Shown here piece by piece: positions 11,526 through 23,124 of a stretch of DNA of 64,000 nt. How positions within the stretch are numbered: the stretch's first letter is position 1; each line of letters begins with the position of its first letter. Below the pieces are notes generated by a model, which saw nothing but the letters and a program-made list of their open reading frames with translations, was not told where the DNA came from and did no database searches. The stretch is from Homarus americanus (lineage: Eukaryota; Arthropoda; Malacostraca; Decapoda; Nephropidae): positions 937,319 to 1,001,318 of the forward strand of contig NW_024724368.1 in the NCBI RefSeq assembly GCF_018991925.1, in the 5' to 3' direction. The position numbers and the translations under genes were made by a program.

Positions 11526-11628
11526 CGACAGACTCGAAGTGTTCGGTGGTAATTGTTAATGACACGTTAGGTAATTAGAAAAGAACATGAATTTATGTTC
11601 AATTATGGAAAGAAAATTATAATCTTCG

Positions 11629-11630
<2 letters not shown>

Positions 11631-11667
<37 letters not shown>
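11631..11667. repeat. (GT)n microsatellite
   Basis: About 18 uninterrupted GT units. Confidence 0.98.
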
Positions 11668-11670
<3 letters not shown>

Positions 11671-11884
11671 GGAAGCTAAGGTAGGAGCTCTATCACAAGA
11701 AAATAGAAGATAATAAATATGCAGATAAATCAGGGTGAACGATACAGAACGAAAATTGTCATGGTATTGGATTGTTCACTGTTCAAAAACACAACCAGAC
11801 GATCCATTTAGATAAAAGTAGGTCCCGTATAGGCATGACTGCACGTTAGGGACAGTGTGGATACAACTCACTGTGTACTACGTC

Positions 11885-12056
11885 TTTGGTACACAACGAG
11901 GCAGTATGGTCGGTACTGCTTTCGATCGTCTTCACTTCCCCAAGTTGTACACTTTGGTACCCATTTACAGCTGGGTGAACTGGGAGCGCCCGGAAATCAC
12001 ACCACTGACCCCCGGAACAGGAGGCGAGCATTATATCCACTGGACAGCCGCGCATC
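11885..12056 (-). mobile_element. tRNA-headed SINE, family 1, copy 2
   Basis: On the minus strand the element begins near 12056 with a tRNA-like A-box region (GGCTGTCCAGTGGAT). The plus-strand text GGTCGGTACTGC, CGATCG, TTCACTTCCCCAAGTTGTA, GGTACCCATTTACAGCTGGG matches the reverse complement of the body of the SINE at 9464-9690. The B box is eroded. The element is shown as a pair member rather than by a complete tRNA fold. Confidence 0.65.
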
Positions 12057-12634
12057 TCATTTTAATTTTTTTTTCAGTTAAGGAAGATAGATAAGGTGAT
12101 AAACTATTAGGTATATCAAGACAAATAATACAATCTAAATTTTTTAATAATAATCAAGGCTTATGGTCCAGTCGTCATAACACCAATCTGATATCCACTT
12201 CAGAACACAGTTGGTAGTGGTAGTGGAGACTTGTAAGGTGGAAGGTGTTGGTGGTAAGTGTTGGTGGATGGTGGTGTTCACGCTAGGACATGGCGGGGTC
12301 AATTTAGGTCACGGCAAGTGAAGGTTATTCCTCACAGGTCATGGAATATATTAAATAGGGTCGTAATTATGGATCACTTTGTCATTATGGATCAAGTAAA
12401 ATCTTAGTGGGTAAAGTTATCACGTGAGGTCATGATAAAGTAAAAAGTCACGGTGTTCCTGATTAACAAAACCAACATTTCCATATCTTAGCCAACATGG
12501 GTGACGGTACTCTCACACCCTTCCTTCAGCCTTTGAACATATACTGTATCAGAGTAATATATCCTCTTCCTCATGTGTAATTTAAAGGAAAGGTTTTCTT
12601 CACTTCACACTCTTTTTCCATAAACTCTACGACG
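12057..12634. other. Non-coding, nothing recognised
   Basis: Contains a short GGTGGT-rich part (12215-12280). No frame above 60 aa is convincing. Confidence 0.5.

Positions 12635-12679
<45 letters not shown>
12635..12679. repeat. (GAT)n microsatellite
   Basis: About 14 GAT triplets with one GGT interruption. Confidence 0.97.
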
Positions 12680-12828
12680 AGACACTGAAAGAAGAAAAAT
12701 AACAGTAAATAAGTTATACATAAAGATGGTGAAAACTATGTAAGTATTGTGTACTGTATAAGATGACATAAGAAAACATTACATTTTTAATATTTATTTC
12801 ATTAATCAAACTTGTGACCCACCAAAAC

Positions 12829-12975
12829 GGACCACCTGAAGAATCTCCACCCTAGCTTACTTCACCTGATTATCCACCCTACCGCTGACCTAACCTAACC
12901 TCACCCCCTAAATAGCGTGAGGGTGGTTAATCTTTAAATGAAATAACCTGGGGTGCAGATTATTCACGTGATCTA
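12829..12975. mobile_element. Inverted-repeat element with TTAGG-like core, copy 1
   Basis: Two arms of about 52 bp face each other. The left arm (12829-12880) reads ACCACCTGAAGAATCTCCAC then CCTAGCTTACTTCACCTGAT. The right arm, reverse-complemented from 12975, reads ATCACGTGAATAATCTGCAC then CCCAGGTTATTTCATTTAAA. By eye about 40 of 52 aligned positions agree. Between them lies GACCTAACCTAACCTCACC, a short CCTAA (telomere-type) core. Related arms occur at 22093, 45197 and 61544. No coding capacity; it resembles a MITE or foldback element. Target duplications were not clear. Confidence 0.7.
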
Positions 12976-14200
12976 ATAAAAAAACGTTTTATACACAGTG
13001 ACACACCTCACAGGTACGCAAGGCGAGTGAGTCAGTGTAGTCATGCATCAAGAGTTAATATATACCAGGGCTCAGCAGCACACCTAGTACCTCAGCAACA
13101 GTCATACATACATTACCATATGGTTAGTCTCTTACAGGTAATCGAACAGCCACCCACGTCTAGGAACATTGAAGAGCTTATACACACGATAACACAAATT
13201 CAGAAACATTGTATTGTCTTTATAATTATAGGAATCAGGATTAACTGAGTCGTATTTATACATATAGATAGATGAGTAATTTTCGTGAAAGAGGACCAAG
13301 ACGAATGACCTCAAAGTAACTGCAGTCCTGCCTGGCCATAAGTGTAAGACACCAGCAAATAAGGGCATTAAGGCCAGTCTGTGAGGGCAGTTACCCACTT
13401 CTCGTGTAAGGAAGGTAATGGCACGGGTCGTACCAACTTAAAAAAAAAAACGAACCTCCTCCCCAAATAAAAGGTAAGTGCCCAAGCATAGAAGGTGGGC
13501 AGACAAATCTCTCTCCTTCCCCTCCGTAACCCTCCATGAGCTCCTCCCCCACCAGGAAGGTTGGCTGGGTGTTGGGGGCCCCTGTGTGTGCGTTACCTCC
13601 AGGCCCACTAAATAAGTTCCTCTCCGGCCATCGGCTGCCTTTCAGTGTAAAAATGTTAATGACATGTTCCTTGCCAGCCAAGGTCCCGCGCCTGCCCCCA
13701 ACCCCCTTGCTCTGGCGGGGATAACCAGGTGTTTTAACCGCTCTTCTCCCTTCGATATTTATTTACTTCTTCAGAGATAACATTTTAACTTTTAGTCACA
13801 AGATGCGTGTGTTTATAACAAGAGTTGTCGTAGAATTTAGTAAGAAAGGATGTGAAATTTATCAGAGTGTGAAAGGTAAGGTTAATTTCCCCCTCTGGGT
13901 TACCTGACAAAGATCTAGCAGGTCGGTCCAGGGTCAAGAGGCGGAAAGGAATTTGTCCTTTTTGTTATATAGTAATTAGTGACGTTAGTGAGGGGGGGGG
14001 ACACACTTGATGAGTGAAGTGACAGCGGCCGGGAGCTGACGTCAGCAGTCATGTCAGGTGGGGGAGACGCTCGGCCTCCAGACCAGACGCGCTCATCTCC
14101 GCTAATAACAGGCTACCATACACGCCGGTGACTAGTCCGTGGTAATTCATGAGAGCTCAGTGATCCACAGCACTGTGTGACGGCGGTAATACTCTCACTC
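12976..14200. other. Non-coding stretch
   Basis: No gene recognised. The frames at 13027-13248, 13132-13398, 13391-13681 and 13536-13724 overlap each other on both strands and look like chance. A G8 run is at about 13990. Confidence 0.5.
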
Positions 14201-14204
14201 ACGA

Positions 14205-14440
14205 CGCCCACCACTCTCCACCACCCCACCACTCTCCACCACCCCACCACTCTCCAACCCCACCACTCTCCAACACCCCACCACTCTCCACCACCCACCC
14301 CACCACACTCTCCACCACCCCCACCGCTCCTCCACCACCCCTCCACCCTCTCCACCACCCCACACCACCACTCTCCACCACCCCACCACTCTCCACCACC
14401 CCACCACTCTCCACCACCGACACACACACACACACACACG
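14205..14440. repeat. CCACCACTCT minisatellite plus (CA)n
   Basis: Irregular tandem units of ACTCTCCACCACCCCACC (about 18 bp) with variants, ending in a short CA run (14420-14439). Frames on both strands (His/Pro-rich plus, Gly/Val/Trp-rich minus) are repeat translations. Confidence 0.95.
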
Positions 14441-14568
14441 TGGTTTATACAAAATAGAGATAACTTCTTCTGTTTATTACTATAACTTAATGGGAATTAG
14501 TCCCCATGCAATAAAATTTGTTACGTTTCATGTAAGACGGCCTTAACTACATGACATACATGTATATA

Positions 14569-14755
14569 TAATACTACACCTCACTAACATCCACACACAC
14601 GTATAGTACACGTCACTAACACCCACACACACGTATAGTACACATCACTAACACCCACACACACGTATAGTACACATCTCTAACACCCACACACACGTAT
14701 ACTACACGTCACTATCACCCACACACACGTATACTACACGTCACTATCATACACG
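14569..14755. repeat. 32-bp minisatellite
   Basis: GTATAGTAC or GTATACTAC recurs at 14601, 14633, 14665, 14697 and 14729, exactly 32 bp apart each time. The unit runs GTATAGTACACGTCACTAAC then ACCCACACACAC. About five and a half copies. Confidence 0.97.
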
Positions 14756-14990
14756 CTGTGTCCTCGTGGTTAATGCACCAACCATGGATTTCAAGGTCGT
14801 GTTTGAGGCCTCCGAGAAGGACGGTGTCCTTATGGGCGCGGGGTTTTACCCTTCACGCCCCCTTTGACCCAAGCCAGAATAGGTTTTGGCTCGTCCGAGA
14901 AGATATACCGCAGGCCCTGAGACGCCCTGAACCTGCGGGAGGTGAATTAGGGGAGTGGAGTTTGGAGGACAACATAACATGAATGTTCAG
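14756..14990 (+). mobile_element. Possible tRNA-derived SINE
   Basis: Begins just after the 32-bp array with a tRNA-like order: A-box-like TCCTCGTGGTTAATGC (14760-14776), then B-box-like CGTGTTTGAGGCC near 14800. About 170 bp of GC-richer body follows. No second copy was found in the window, so assignment rests on the two boxes only. Confidence 0.4.
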
Positions 14991-15720
14991 CCAATTCGTC
15001 CTACAACACAATGACAAGGGATATATAATCAATGGACAGGTCCTCACTACACAAACTTAGAAACACAAAATAAAAAAGATCTTGGCCAATATTTATCACT
15101 GATAAGTTAATAACATTTAATTTCTTTTCAGATATGTCCTTTAAAAGATTTATAATTTATAGCTACGGTATATGACAGATATTCTAAAAAGTTGCTTTGT
15201 TTTATACATGTGACGTGTTTACAGAGGAAGTCTTGTATATGACAACAAATTTAAAGGGTCTTTAAAAATCGTTTATGCTCGTGTCTGCATGTGTGTGTAT
15301 GTGTGTGTGTGTGCGTAGATATGTTATTCCATGTGTGTGTGTGCGTACTTGTATCTAGGTTTATGGGTGTAGGGGAGGATTACCAAAGGGTCCCACTCAC
15401 CATACACAGTTCAGTTCTTCTCCCACATGTTCCCACTCGCTACCAGTCTTTGAACCGTCTTGCTCCAGCGTCCCCCCTCCCTCCTCCTCTCTCCCTTTCT
15501 TGCCAGTGCCCAGCGTCCCGTTAATCCCGATAGGAACGCACGACAAGCGCAAATCTGGGGCGCTCAGGGTAGGGGGCGCCTGACCCTCCAGCACCGAGGT
15601 TGCCAGGAGGGTGAAAGAAATCATCGGAGCGACAAATTTACATTAGAAAGTAACTGCGAAAGGTTGGCGTGTGTCCTGCCTTGCTAAGTTTGGTCGCAAT
15701 CCCTCTACTGGTCTTTGAGA
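14991..15720. other. Non-coding, nothing recognised
   Basis: Contains a short TG-rich tract at 15286-15345. The frames at 15291-15687 are short and overlap on both strands. Confidence 0.5.
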
Positions 15721-15726
15721 GGAGTG

Positions 15727-15935
15727 TGTAATAGACGGATGGATGGATTGATAGACATGCAGTGTGACAGATGGATTGACGGATTTACAGAGTGACAGAC
15801 GGGTGAATAGACCGATGGACGTGCACTGTGGCAGATGAAAGGATGGATTGACGTACAGAATAAGAGACGGATGAATGGGTGGATGGATGGATGAAGAGTG
15901 ACGTATAGATGGACTGATGGACGTACAAAGGTGAT
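15727..15935. repeat. Degenerate GATGGATTGACGG-type tandem repeat
   Basis: Diverged copies of GATGGATTGACGGA and GTGACAGACGG alternate. The 112-aa and 90-aa minus-strand frames (IHPSIHPS) come from it. Confidence 0.8.
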
Positions 15936-16153
15936 AGATCCGTACATAATATTCTCCTCTCCATCTGTACACAACATTCACCTGACTATGTGTCTGGTCT
16001 TGTCACCTATACACCTGCCTCCTGTTGATATAAGTCACACATGCCTCGCAGGTCTACATCATACACACCTGAGCCAAGTATGAGTCCAATTCACTCGCAT
16101 CAATTTTGTGTTGGAGTCACGACATTGTTTTCGGATTTAAGATATTATAAAAA

Positions 16154-16218
16154 GTGATCACATGATGATTAGTCCGTCACTTTATTTCAATTTAAGTTTA
16201 ATAATCATAACCTAACCT
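16154..16218. mobile_element. Half copy of inverted-repeat/TTAGG-core element
   Basis: A left arm only: GATCACATGATGATTAGTCC then GTCACTTTATTTCAATTTAAG, followed by CCTAACCTAACC. It is similar to the left arm at 22093. No right arm was found. Directly after the CCTAA core a Tigger-like repeat starts (16219), which may have replaced or separated the right half. Confidence 0.5.
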
Positions 16219-16443
16219 AACCAGCAAAGTGAAACCTCCATATAACGGACTTCTCTCTATATATAGTTCATTGGATGGGGGGTTTTACATCTAACGGACC
16301 CTCGATATAATGAACTTTCCTCTCTATATAGTTCATTAGATGGGGGGTTTCACATCTAACGAACCCTCGATATAAAGGACTCTCTTCTCTATATAATCCG
16401 TTAACTAGAGACCCTTCATTATATGTAAGTTCGTTGCCCTGGA
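16219..16443. mobile_element. Tigger/pogo-like MITE with internal duplication
   Basis: CCTCCATATAACGGACTT, CCTCGATATAATGAACTT and CCTCGATATAAAGGACTC appear in one direction. The right end carries a reversed copy (CCCTTCATTATATGTAAGTT). Sequences of the type CCTCGATATAACGGAC resemble termini I associate with pogo/Tigger DNA transposons (from memory). A unit of about 63 bp with TATAGTTCATT and ATGGGGGGTTT is repeated at 16262 and 16325. Ends CCAG at 16219 and CTGG at 16440-16443 are inverted. Confidence 0.45.
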
Positions 16444-16547
16444 CGCCTGGAGATCCTCACATACAAGACCAACAGATGAGGAACCAAAAGACCCACAAGA
16501 TATTTATTTTTGATCATATTTTTGTCATCTTGTGCGATAATTTGATG

Positions 16548-16880
16548 TCGAGGGGGAGGGAGGAGAGGGTTTGAGAGGCTGTCAGGGGTGTATAAGGGGA
16601 TATCAGGTGGTATTAGGGAATAATAGGGGAGTTTCGGGGGGTATCATAGGTATTAGGGGTAAGAGGGTGTATCAGGGCTATAAGGGAATTTCAAGGGATG
16701 TCAGGGGGTATTAGGGATTATCAGAGAGAAATAGGGAGTTTCAGGAGGTATCAGGGAATATCAGGGAGTATCAAGGATATCATAGAGCATCAGGGAGTAT
16801 CAGGTGTATCAGAGAATATCAGGAGATAACAGGGTATATCAGGAAGTATCAGGGTGGTAGAATTGGATATGGGGGAGGTA
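16548..16880. repeat. Degenerate TATCAGGGAG tandem repeat
   Basis: About 25 diverged copies of a 10-12 bp unit, TATCAGGGGGTATCAGGGA, with ATTAGGG variants. Confidence 0.9.
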
Positions 16881-17465
16881 TTAGGGGTTGCGTCCGTCAA
16901 GTCCTATCTTCGGCCTTGATATGTATGACTCCTGCGACTTGTTACACACAGACGGACGTGGTATGGATAGTGAAGTAGAGCCAGTCAAGTTTTCAAGAGT
17001 CTCTCCTTTTAGAAAACGAGAGGAAGCTTATACAAAAACAGGGGGAACTAATCTGGATATGGCAGGTAAGGTTTACAGAATTCTCAGCGGCGATTTAGAT
17101 TTACGAGAGACCGAGAGAGTAAACTGAGGGTTGATCCTAGTGCCGCCGGGGCTAACGAAGAGAAAACCACGAGTAGGAGGAGAGTTTCAGATGGTTGTAC
17201 TTTACGTGAGAGAGAAAAATGTTAAGTTGCATTTTAGAAACTTGTCTAGAAGTGTGTAATGCTATAGGCCGGGTACAGGTCGTTTCGTAGACAAATAGTT
17301 TCGTGTACTAGTCATTTTGTAGACACTAAACCGTGATATATATATATACATTCATGATAGCAATAATATAATATAATTAGTGGGGAAAGGTGAACAATAG
17401 TAGTGAATAGTTAATGTTGTAAAGTAATGGTTGTTTCCAAATTTGAAATAAACTTTAAAATATAA
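16881..17465. other. Non-coding; one unassigned short frame
   Basis: Holds a 79-aa plus-strand frame (16888-17127) rich in charged residues, with a donor-like GGTAAGG at about 17065. I do not recognise it and see no acceptor or continuation that supports an exon. Confidence 0.4.
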
Positions 17466-18005
17466 ATTATGGTGGGCAGCAGGGAACTTAACCAAGTGAA
17501 AAAAATTGTGTATTTGGGAAGTAACATTAACCGTGATGGTAGATGTACGGGGGAAATGATAAAAAAGAATAGGACAAGCAAAAAAAGCCTTTATATGGCA
17601 AGGACTAATGTATGGATGAGAAGCGTGGACACTTTCAGCAGACACCAGAAAGAGGTTGGGGGGCCTTTGAAATGTGGTGTTATAGGCGAATGCTTAGAAA
17701 AAGCTACACTGACTGGAAACAAATGAAGAAGTACTAAGATTAACAAAAATTTTAAGAGAAATTATTGAAATGTACAGAAAAAAGAAAAATGAGAAACTTT
17801 GATCATATAATTAGAGATGAAGGGATAATAACAAACACATTAATGGGTAAAGTTGAGGGTAAGAGGGCCAGGGGGAGGCAGAGACTGAGGTGGATGAATT
17901 AAATTAAAAACTGAGTCCCCAGAGATACAAAACCTTAGAGGATTGGTAAAAACAGCCCGAGAACTATTAGAGTGGAGGACTGTGGTCGCCACCTGAGGAC
18001 GGTAC
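17466..18005 (+). pseudogene. Decayed LINE C-terminal region (non-CR1 type)
   Basis: Starts in a frame with KKIVYLGSNINRDGRCTGEM, the block that follows the reverse transcriptase core in many LINEs (YLGS.I..DG). NEEVLRLTKILREIIEMY follows after a frame change, then MRNFDHIIRDEG and GKVEGKRARGRQRLRWMN in another frame, and finally LVKTARELLEWRTVVAT before the end. This order (YLGS, GRGRPR-like, LV..AR...W..VVA) is typical of the C-terminus of such elements. Several frameshifts and stops show an old, inactive copy. The clade is not assigned. Confidence 0.8.
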
Positions 18006-19477
18006 TATGATTGAATCTAATAATGGATTAAAAACAGTAATATTATATAATTTCTTAAATATAATTTCGTGTTCTAGAGTCAAGAGAACTCTAACTTGTG
18101 TAGGAAACGAGCGTGATTCCCGTCACTATGACAAATACTTCACCACGATTGTGTAGCCCAAACTAAACCAGAGAATTGGTGACAGAGGAAAACTGGGGGT
18201 CAGGAGCGATAACACATATCTCACTCCAAAATCCCCACATCCTGTCAGCTGATTGGACGGACCAACTCCTACTGCCCTGTCGCCACGCGGGGAGTCATTG
18301 ATTCAATTGTGAACGATACTTACAATGCAGTGGTTATTAACTCAACATTCACACACATTATTTCAACAATAATAATAATCTTATCGTAAATATAGAATGC
18401 ATAGGTAATTTGATAAATATATTTATGTGTTATGGATTTTGTGAGGGTATGTAGCGCGTATCGTGACACGCGTTAATTACCTGACAACCCCAGCCAGGTA
18501 AACTGAACAGCAATTTATCTTAATACACTTTTAAATGTATGACAGTCGTTCTCCCCCACATATACTTTACCTACAATTTTATCTTTTGCTTCTTGTTATT
18601 ACTGACCTTTGACCTTCAGTAATTTGTTTCGTCTTGCATAATGATAGAGGAAATATAATGCTGAAAATCATTTGTTAATGTATTATTACTTTAACACAAT
18701 TAACTACAAGAAGAAAGTTTGTTGGAGTAAGAGAAGAATGGTGACGACCTGAGAGAGAAGTAACACTGTGCCCCCCTCCCTCAACCACTACACTGAGACC
18801 ACTGGTACAGAACACTCCTTAATAAATAGTGTATAATAAAAAAAAAAGACATACATTTATTACTTGTAACTTCCTTCACTTACAGCCACCCAGTGAGTCA
18901 GTTTCTCGCCAAGGTGGTGGAGTAACACCTTCGGCCACTCTGTGTTACAGCAGAAAAAGACCCATACACATGATCAATATACAGTGTATGTGAACACTGA
19001 CTTAAATAAAATACCTTGACAGAAGGCATGGCCGTGAGCATCAATAGACAGTCACAGATACGTAGATCATTCACTAAAAAGATCATGGCTAGAGATCGAC
19101 CTCACACGTCTGGGAGTTGGGGCTCCAGATGATGCTCAGAAGTCAGAAAACAAACACGACACCCCGGTGGAGTGAGTGATGGTAAGTGTGAGGGAGCATG
19201 ACAGGTGACAAGAGCGTGGTGCACCTGGCCTGGGATGGTCAACACCTGTAGGAGTCCAGTGGAGAACGTCGCCCTGTCTCTTATTTATTTATTTATTCAT
19301 GTATATATATATACACACAAGTACTTAGTGTCCCAAATGTTAGCTAATCAGCCCCAAATAAGGTTAGGTAACCGCACCTGAATTGACAGGATGTGTCAGT
19401 GCAGGAGAGCTAAGCCAAGGATAATGGGGTGTCAGCTTCATTATATTTACCCTCCCACAACTGACATCTTCTGCTGC
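18006..19477. other. Non-coding stretch
   Basis: At about 18926-18945 GGTGGAGTAACACCTTCGGC resembles part of the SINE-like sequence near 24815, so a related repeat fragment may lie at about 18890-19110. A short TTTA run is at 19280-19297. Nothing else recognised. Confidence 0.45.
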
Positions 19478-20105
19478 TATACTTCTTCTTCTTTCTTCTT
19501 CGTGCTGTTCTTTGTTTTCTTCTTCTTCTTCTTCTTCGTTTCCTCCTCTCCCTTTTCCTCTCCCCGTCTTCTTCTTCGCCTTCTCCTCCTCTCCCTTCTC
19601 CTCCTCTTCCTTTTCTTCTCCTTCCCTCTTCTTCTCCTCCCCCTCTTCTTCTTCTCCTCCTCCTCCTCCTCTATTTTCTCTCCTTATTCTAGTATCCTCC
19701 TTCTCCTCTTTCTCTGATTTCTTCTCTTCCTCTATCTTCTTCTCCTTCTAAACATAAATCTTACCCGAAACATCCAATTTCTTTAGTCTTCTGCTGCTAC
19801 TTCCCTCCTATTTCTCATCCCACTTCCCCCACTTCACACCCCTTCCTCCTAGCTCTCATCCTACCCCCCCTACTCCACATCTCTCCTCCCTCCTACTTCT
19901 CATTCCACTCTCCCCATTCCACACCCCCTCTCTCTTGCTCCACACCCTCTCCTCATTCCTTATACCCGTCCCCCTACTAGTGAACCTACGCCCTCATCTT
20001 TTGCTCCACATCCTTTCCTACTGATCCACACCCCTGATTCACACCCCCTACCTATGTTCTAAACCCCCTTCTTCCCCTGCTCCATATCTCCTCCCCCTAC
20101 CTATA
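19478..20105. repeat. Pyrimidine-rich CTT/CCT tract
   Basis: CTTCTT and CCTCCT runs to about 19750, then diverged CCTACTCCACACCCC-type units. The Phe/Ser/Leu-rich frames of 79-108 aa are repeat translation. Confidence 0.9.
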
Positions 20106-21220
20106 AACCCACCCCTTCTAAACAACATGGTCATACATTTAATTGGGTCACGCTGTTATTTGGGCATTAAAGCTGATTGAAACAGGTAGATAGATGCCCC
20201 TTTAACATGCCCAAGATGTGCGTGCGTGTTTGCGTGCGAGCGTGTAAGAGACGTATATAATGAATCTGGGCTAAGTACAGTATCGTGAAATTAAGTTTGA
20301 ACTTATGAATTCCCTTAAATACTGACTTTGTTTCCTGTTACTCTTTGTACTGATCCCTGCTGTTATCTCTTCCTTTCTTGAGGTTTTGATGATATGTAGG
20401 AAAAAAGTCTCAGGAAAGTTGGAATCATGGAATCAAAGAGAACAAGTTTACCGTCACTTGGTTTTCTCACAGTACCTCAAATTGGAGCTGAAGTTGTGAC
20501 GTGTGAGTTCCCGTTACTGTTTCTGTCGTAGAGGTGCTGACAGTGCGACTCTCCATACAGCCCCGAGAACTACCAAGCTAATCATTCATATAACAACCTC
20601 TTAAGTCGTGACATTTTACAAGAACAATAAAGTGAAGTGTATGAAAATAATATCTAAGATTGTTGCTGCCTTTTAGAGTCGAAAGATGTAACCTGAGGTC
20701 ATTTTTCTTCTGCTTCTTTTTTTCAACGTGTTAAAGAATGCCATTTATACAGTGATATAGATTTTAATTGTCATTGCCTTAAATAGTATATAACAGTGTA
20801 AAATGGGAAGGTTGACAATGGAAGACCATCACGGGAGGCCATATTTATTGTCACGGTCGGGGTGGCTGGAGAGGCTGGCCGGCCGTCTTCCCGGACCTCC
20901 TCAGTCCCATTGTCGCTCACACCCAGGTTCCATAACCGCTGATACTTACAGATCCGGCCTCAATGGTGACGCTTTGTGGCCTTAACGACGCTTGTGTTGG
21001 CCAGACATTAGCTCTACCAGGTTCAATTTACTTACACAATACGGTTGTAAAAGTGAAAATATAAAACAAGATTTTTAAGGTCCCGGCGAGAATGGCGCCA
21101 CACCGGGATAGGTGTTGAACGTCACACTACCAGCACGTGTGGCCAGCCGCCTTGATTTACCGATAATGCTTCTCCTAACCTTCTTAAGTATTACTGTTGG
21201 ACTCTAGGAAAAGTTTTTGT
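20106..21220. other. Non-coding, nothing recognised
   Basis: Contains a GC-richer part at 20800-20990 with a 60-aa frame. Not recognised. Confidence 0.5.
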
Positions 21221-21255
21221 ACAAACACACATACACACACACACACACACACTAT

Positions 21256-21328
21256 GTAACTGTATATTTTCAGCCTTCTGGCTGCCAAGCTCTTTCAATA
21301 AACCGTTAATTATTATTATTATTATTAT

Positions 21329-21358
<30 letters not shown>
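21256..21358 (+). mobile_element. LINE/SINE 3' end with (ATT)n tail, family D
   Basis: TGTATATTTTCAGCC, a 3-base loop, GGCTGC, then AATAAACCGTTAATTATTATT: the same order as at 48920-49057. The hairpin GCC-TTC-GGC and the AATAAACCG-(ATT)n tail suggest the 3' terminus of a non-LTR family with a microsatellite tail. The tail passes into a (CA)n run (21331-21358). Confidence 0.6.
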
Positions 21359-21363
<5 letters not shown>

Positions 21364-22090
21364 TAATGATATTTCAAAATAACTTGTGACAGGTGGTAAA
21401 CGAAGGAGAATGACAGGTAAGTCGTACCATTTGACGATCAATTTAAAACCTCAAAAGAGAACACGTGTGGCTCCAGGATAGGTGGTAATACATGATTTAA
21501 CGACCGGTAAACATAACCCTCTTACAGCCTTTGAGTTAAGACCTTCTAATCGTTTCAGTGTCTAAATAACATATAATCAGACGACATACTCGCTATTGTA
21601 AGATATCGAGGTGGAGTACATAAGGTAAGAGCAGTGTTTTGATTGGTCGACCTGCCAGTGTATTGAGACAACATATCAACTCCACATACTGGTAAAATAA
21701 CCCGTGATGATGTTCACTCTTGCTACTGTGACGTGTATGAATAGACCTCAGCCACAAAAGTTCCACACACGAGCCGTATTGAGCACCATCTTGTAGTGTG
21801 TGTGTGTGTAATTGTGTTTGTGATTTCGACCTGGATGTATTTTTTCTTAATCAGCTGAAATATCAACTTACACCACATCTCAATGCCTCTAAAGTTAAAA
21901 TTTTCCTCTTAAGTGAAAATAGAAAGATCCCACCAAACTAACTGACTTAAAGTAAACACAAAAATAACGTCGGAGATAACAGCAAAATTACATATCCTTA
22001 TTCATACATCAATTATGAAACAAAGGTGATGTATAGAAACTGTGTGACACCAGGCGACTTCACGAGTCCGAAGTCGTTTGATACGAAAGA
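21359..22090. other. Non-coding, nothing recognised
   Basis: AT-rich sequence. A short GT run is at 21796-21811. Confidence 0.5.
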
Positions 22091-22092
22091 TT

Positions 22093-22301
22093 GGATCACC
22101 TGAAGATTTGTCCGTCTACCAAGTTCATTTCAACTCAAGATTAATCTAACCTAAACCAACCCGACATGCCAGTTTATTTCATCTCAAGATTAGCTACCCG
22201 TAATGCTAACCCAATGTAACCTAATCTAACCCACCAGTAACGTTTGGGAGGTTAAAATAGAGGTAAAATATGGTAGAGAAGGAAGCGAATCTTGAGGTGA
22301 T
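22093..22301. mobile_element. Inverted-repeat element with TTAGG-like core, copy 2
   Basis: Left arm from 22093: GGATCACCTGAAGATTTGTC then CGTCTACCAAGTTCATTTC. Right arm reverse-complemented from 22301: AGATCACCTCAAGATTCGCT then TCCTTCTCTACCATATTTTA. The first 16 bp agree closely, and TCTACCA and the TTTAC/TTCAA part follow in the same order. The core has CTAACCTAAACC and AACCTAATCTAACCC, and a second internal arm-like part (GTTTATTTCATCTCAAGATT). Confidence 0.65.
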
Positions 22302-22617
22302 CTGACAAACTTCCCAACGTAATCGATTTCTCTTATGATGAACATTAAAAAATTACCTCCACTAACAGAAATAACCACGATAAAAAAAATAAGATAAACA
22401 ACAATATAAGAATAGATAAACGACAATAAAAATATGAAAATAGATGAAAATAAAGATTACATAAAACAAACAGACGATAATGAAAGCAAATAATGATAAT
22501 AATAATACTCGTATATACATGACACAAATTATTCTGTACAGGTACCTTGAAGTCCACGAGGTGAAGAAGGCTGCAGTAGGAACACCTGTGGGGATGAAAA
22601 CAAAATCAATATTGTTG
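22302..22617. other. A-rich non-coding sequence
   Basis: Many AATAA and GATAA words. No gene or repeat unit seen. Confidence 0.5.
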
Positions 22618-22965
22618 TCATGGAAGTGTATGAAAGGAAGCGAAAGAGAGGGAGTGGAAGGGAGAGAGAAAGAGAGATGATGAGAGGATATTACGGTCAG
22701 GTAAAGATAGGATAAGGAGAAAGAAGGATGGAGGGAGAGAGAGGGAAGGTGGGTAGCAAAAGACAGGGGGGGGAAGGATTAAGGTAGGTAGGTAGGGAGG
22801 GTACGGGAAGGGAAGGAAGAGGGGTAGCAACAGGGAGGGAAGTAGAGACTAAGGTAGGAAGGAAAGGAGGGGAAGAAAAGAAGAAGTGTAGCAACAGGGA
22901 GGGAGGGAAGGAGCGGAGAGGGAGGGGGTGAAGAGGGGTAGCAACAGAGAGGCAGCAACAGTACG
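22618..22965. repeat. Purine-rich GGGAAGG repeat
   Basis: Diverged GGAGGGAAGG units with a recurring GTAGCAACAGGGAGGGA module (22827, 22889, 22936). Minus-strand Pro/Leu/Ser frames are artefacts. Confidence 0.85.
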
Positions 22966-23124
22966 TGTAAATCTTGAAGTGAGAGAAATGAGGCAGAACA
23001 TAAAGTGATTATTTTAAGATAAGTAAAATTTACTGTAACAAAACAACAACTTAGATACACTCCGATAAATGACGTGAGGTAGGAGCACTACTAAAAGTTG
23101 AATCTCATGAAGTTTAGGATCCAC

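Noticed and set aside
11042..11578. Three overlapping proline/serine-rich frames
   Set aside because: All phases are open because the DNA is a pyrimidine-rich repeat; no support for coding.
16888..17127. 79-aa frame as a gene or exon
   Set aside because: No homology recognised, no paired splice sites; a single donor-like GGTAAGG is weak evidence.
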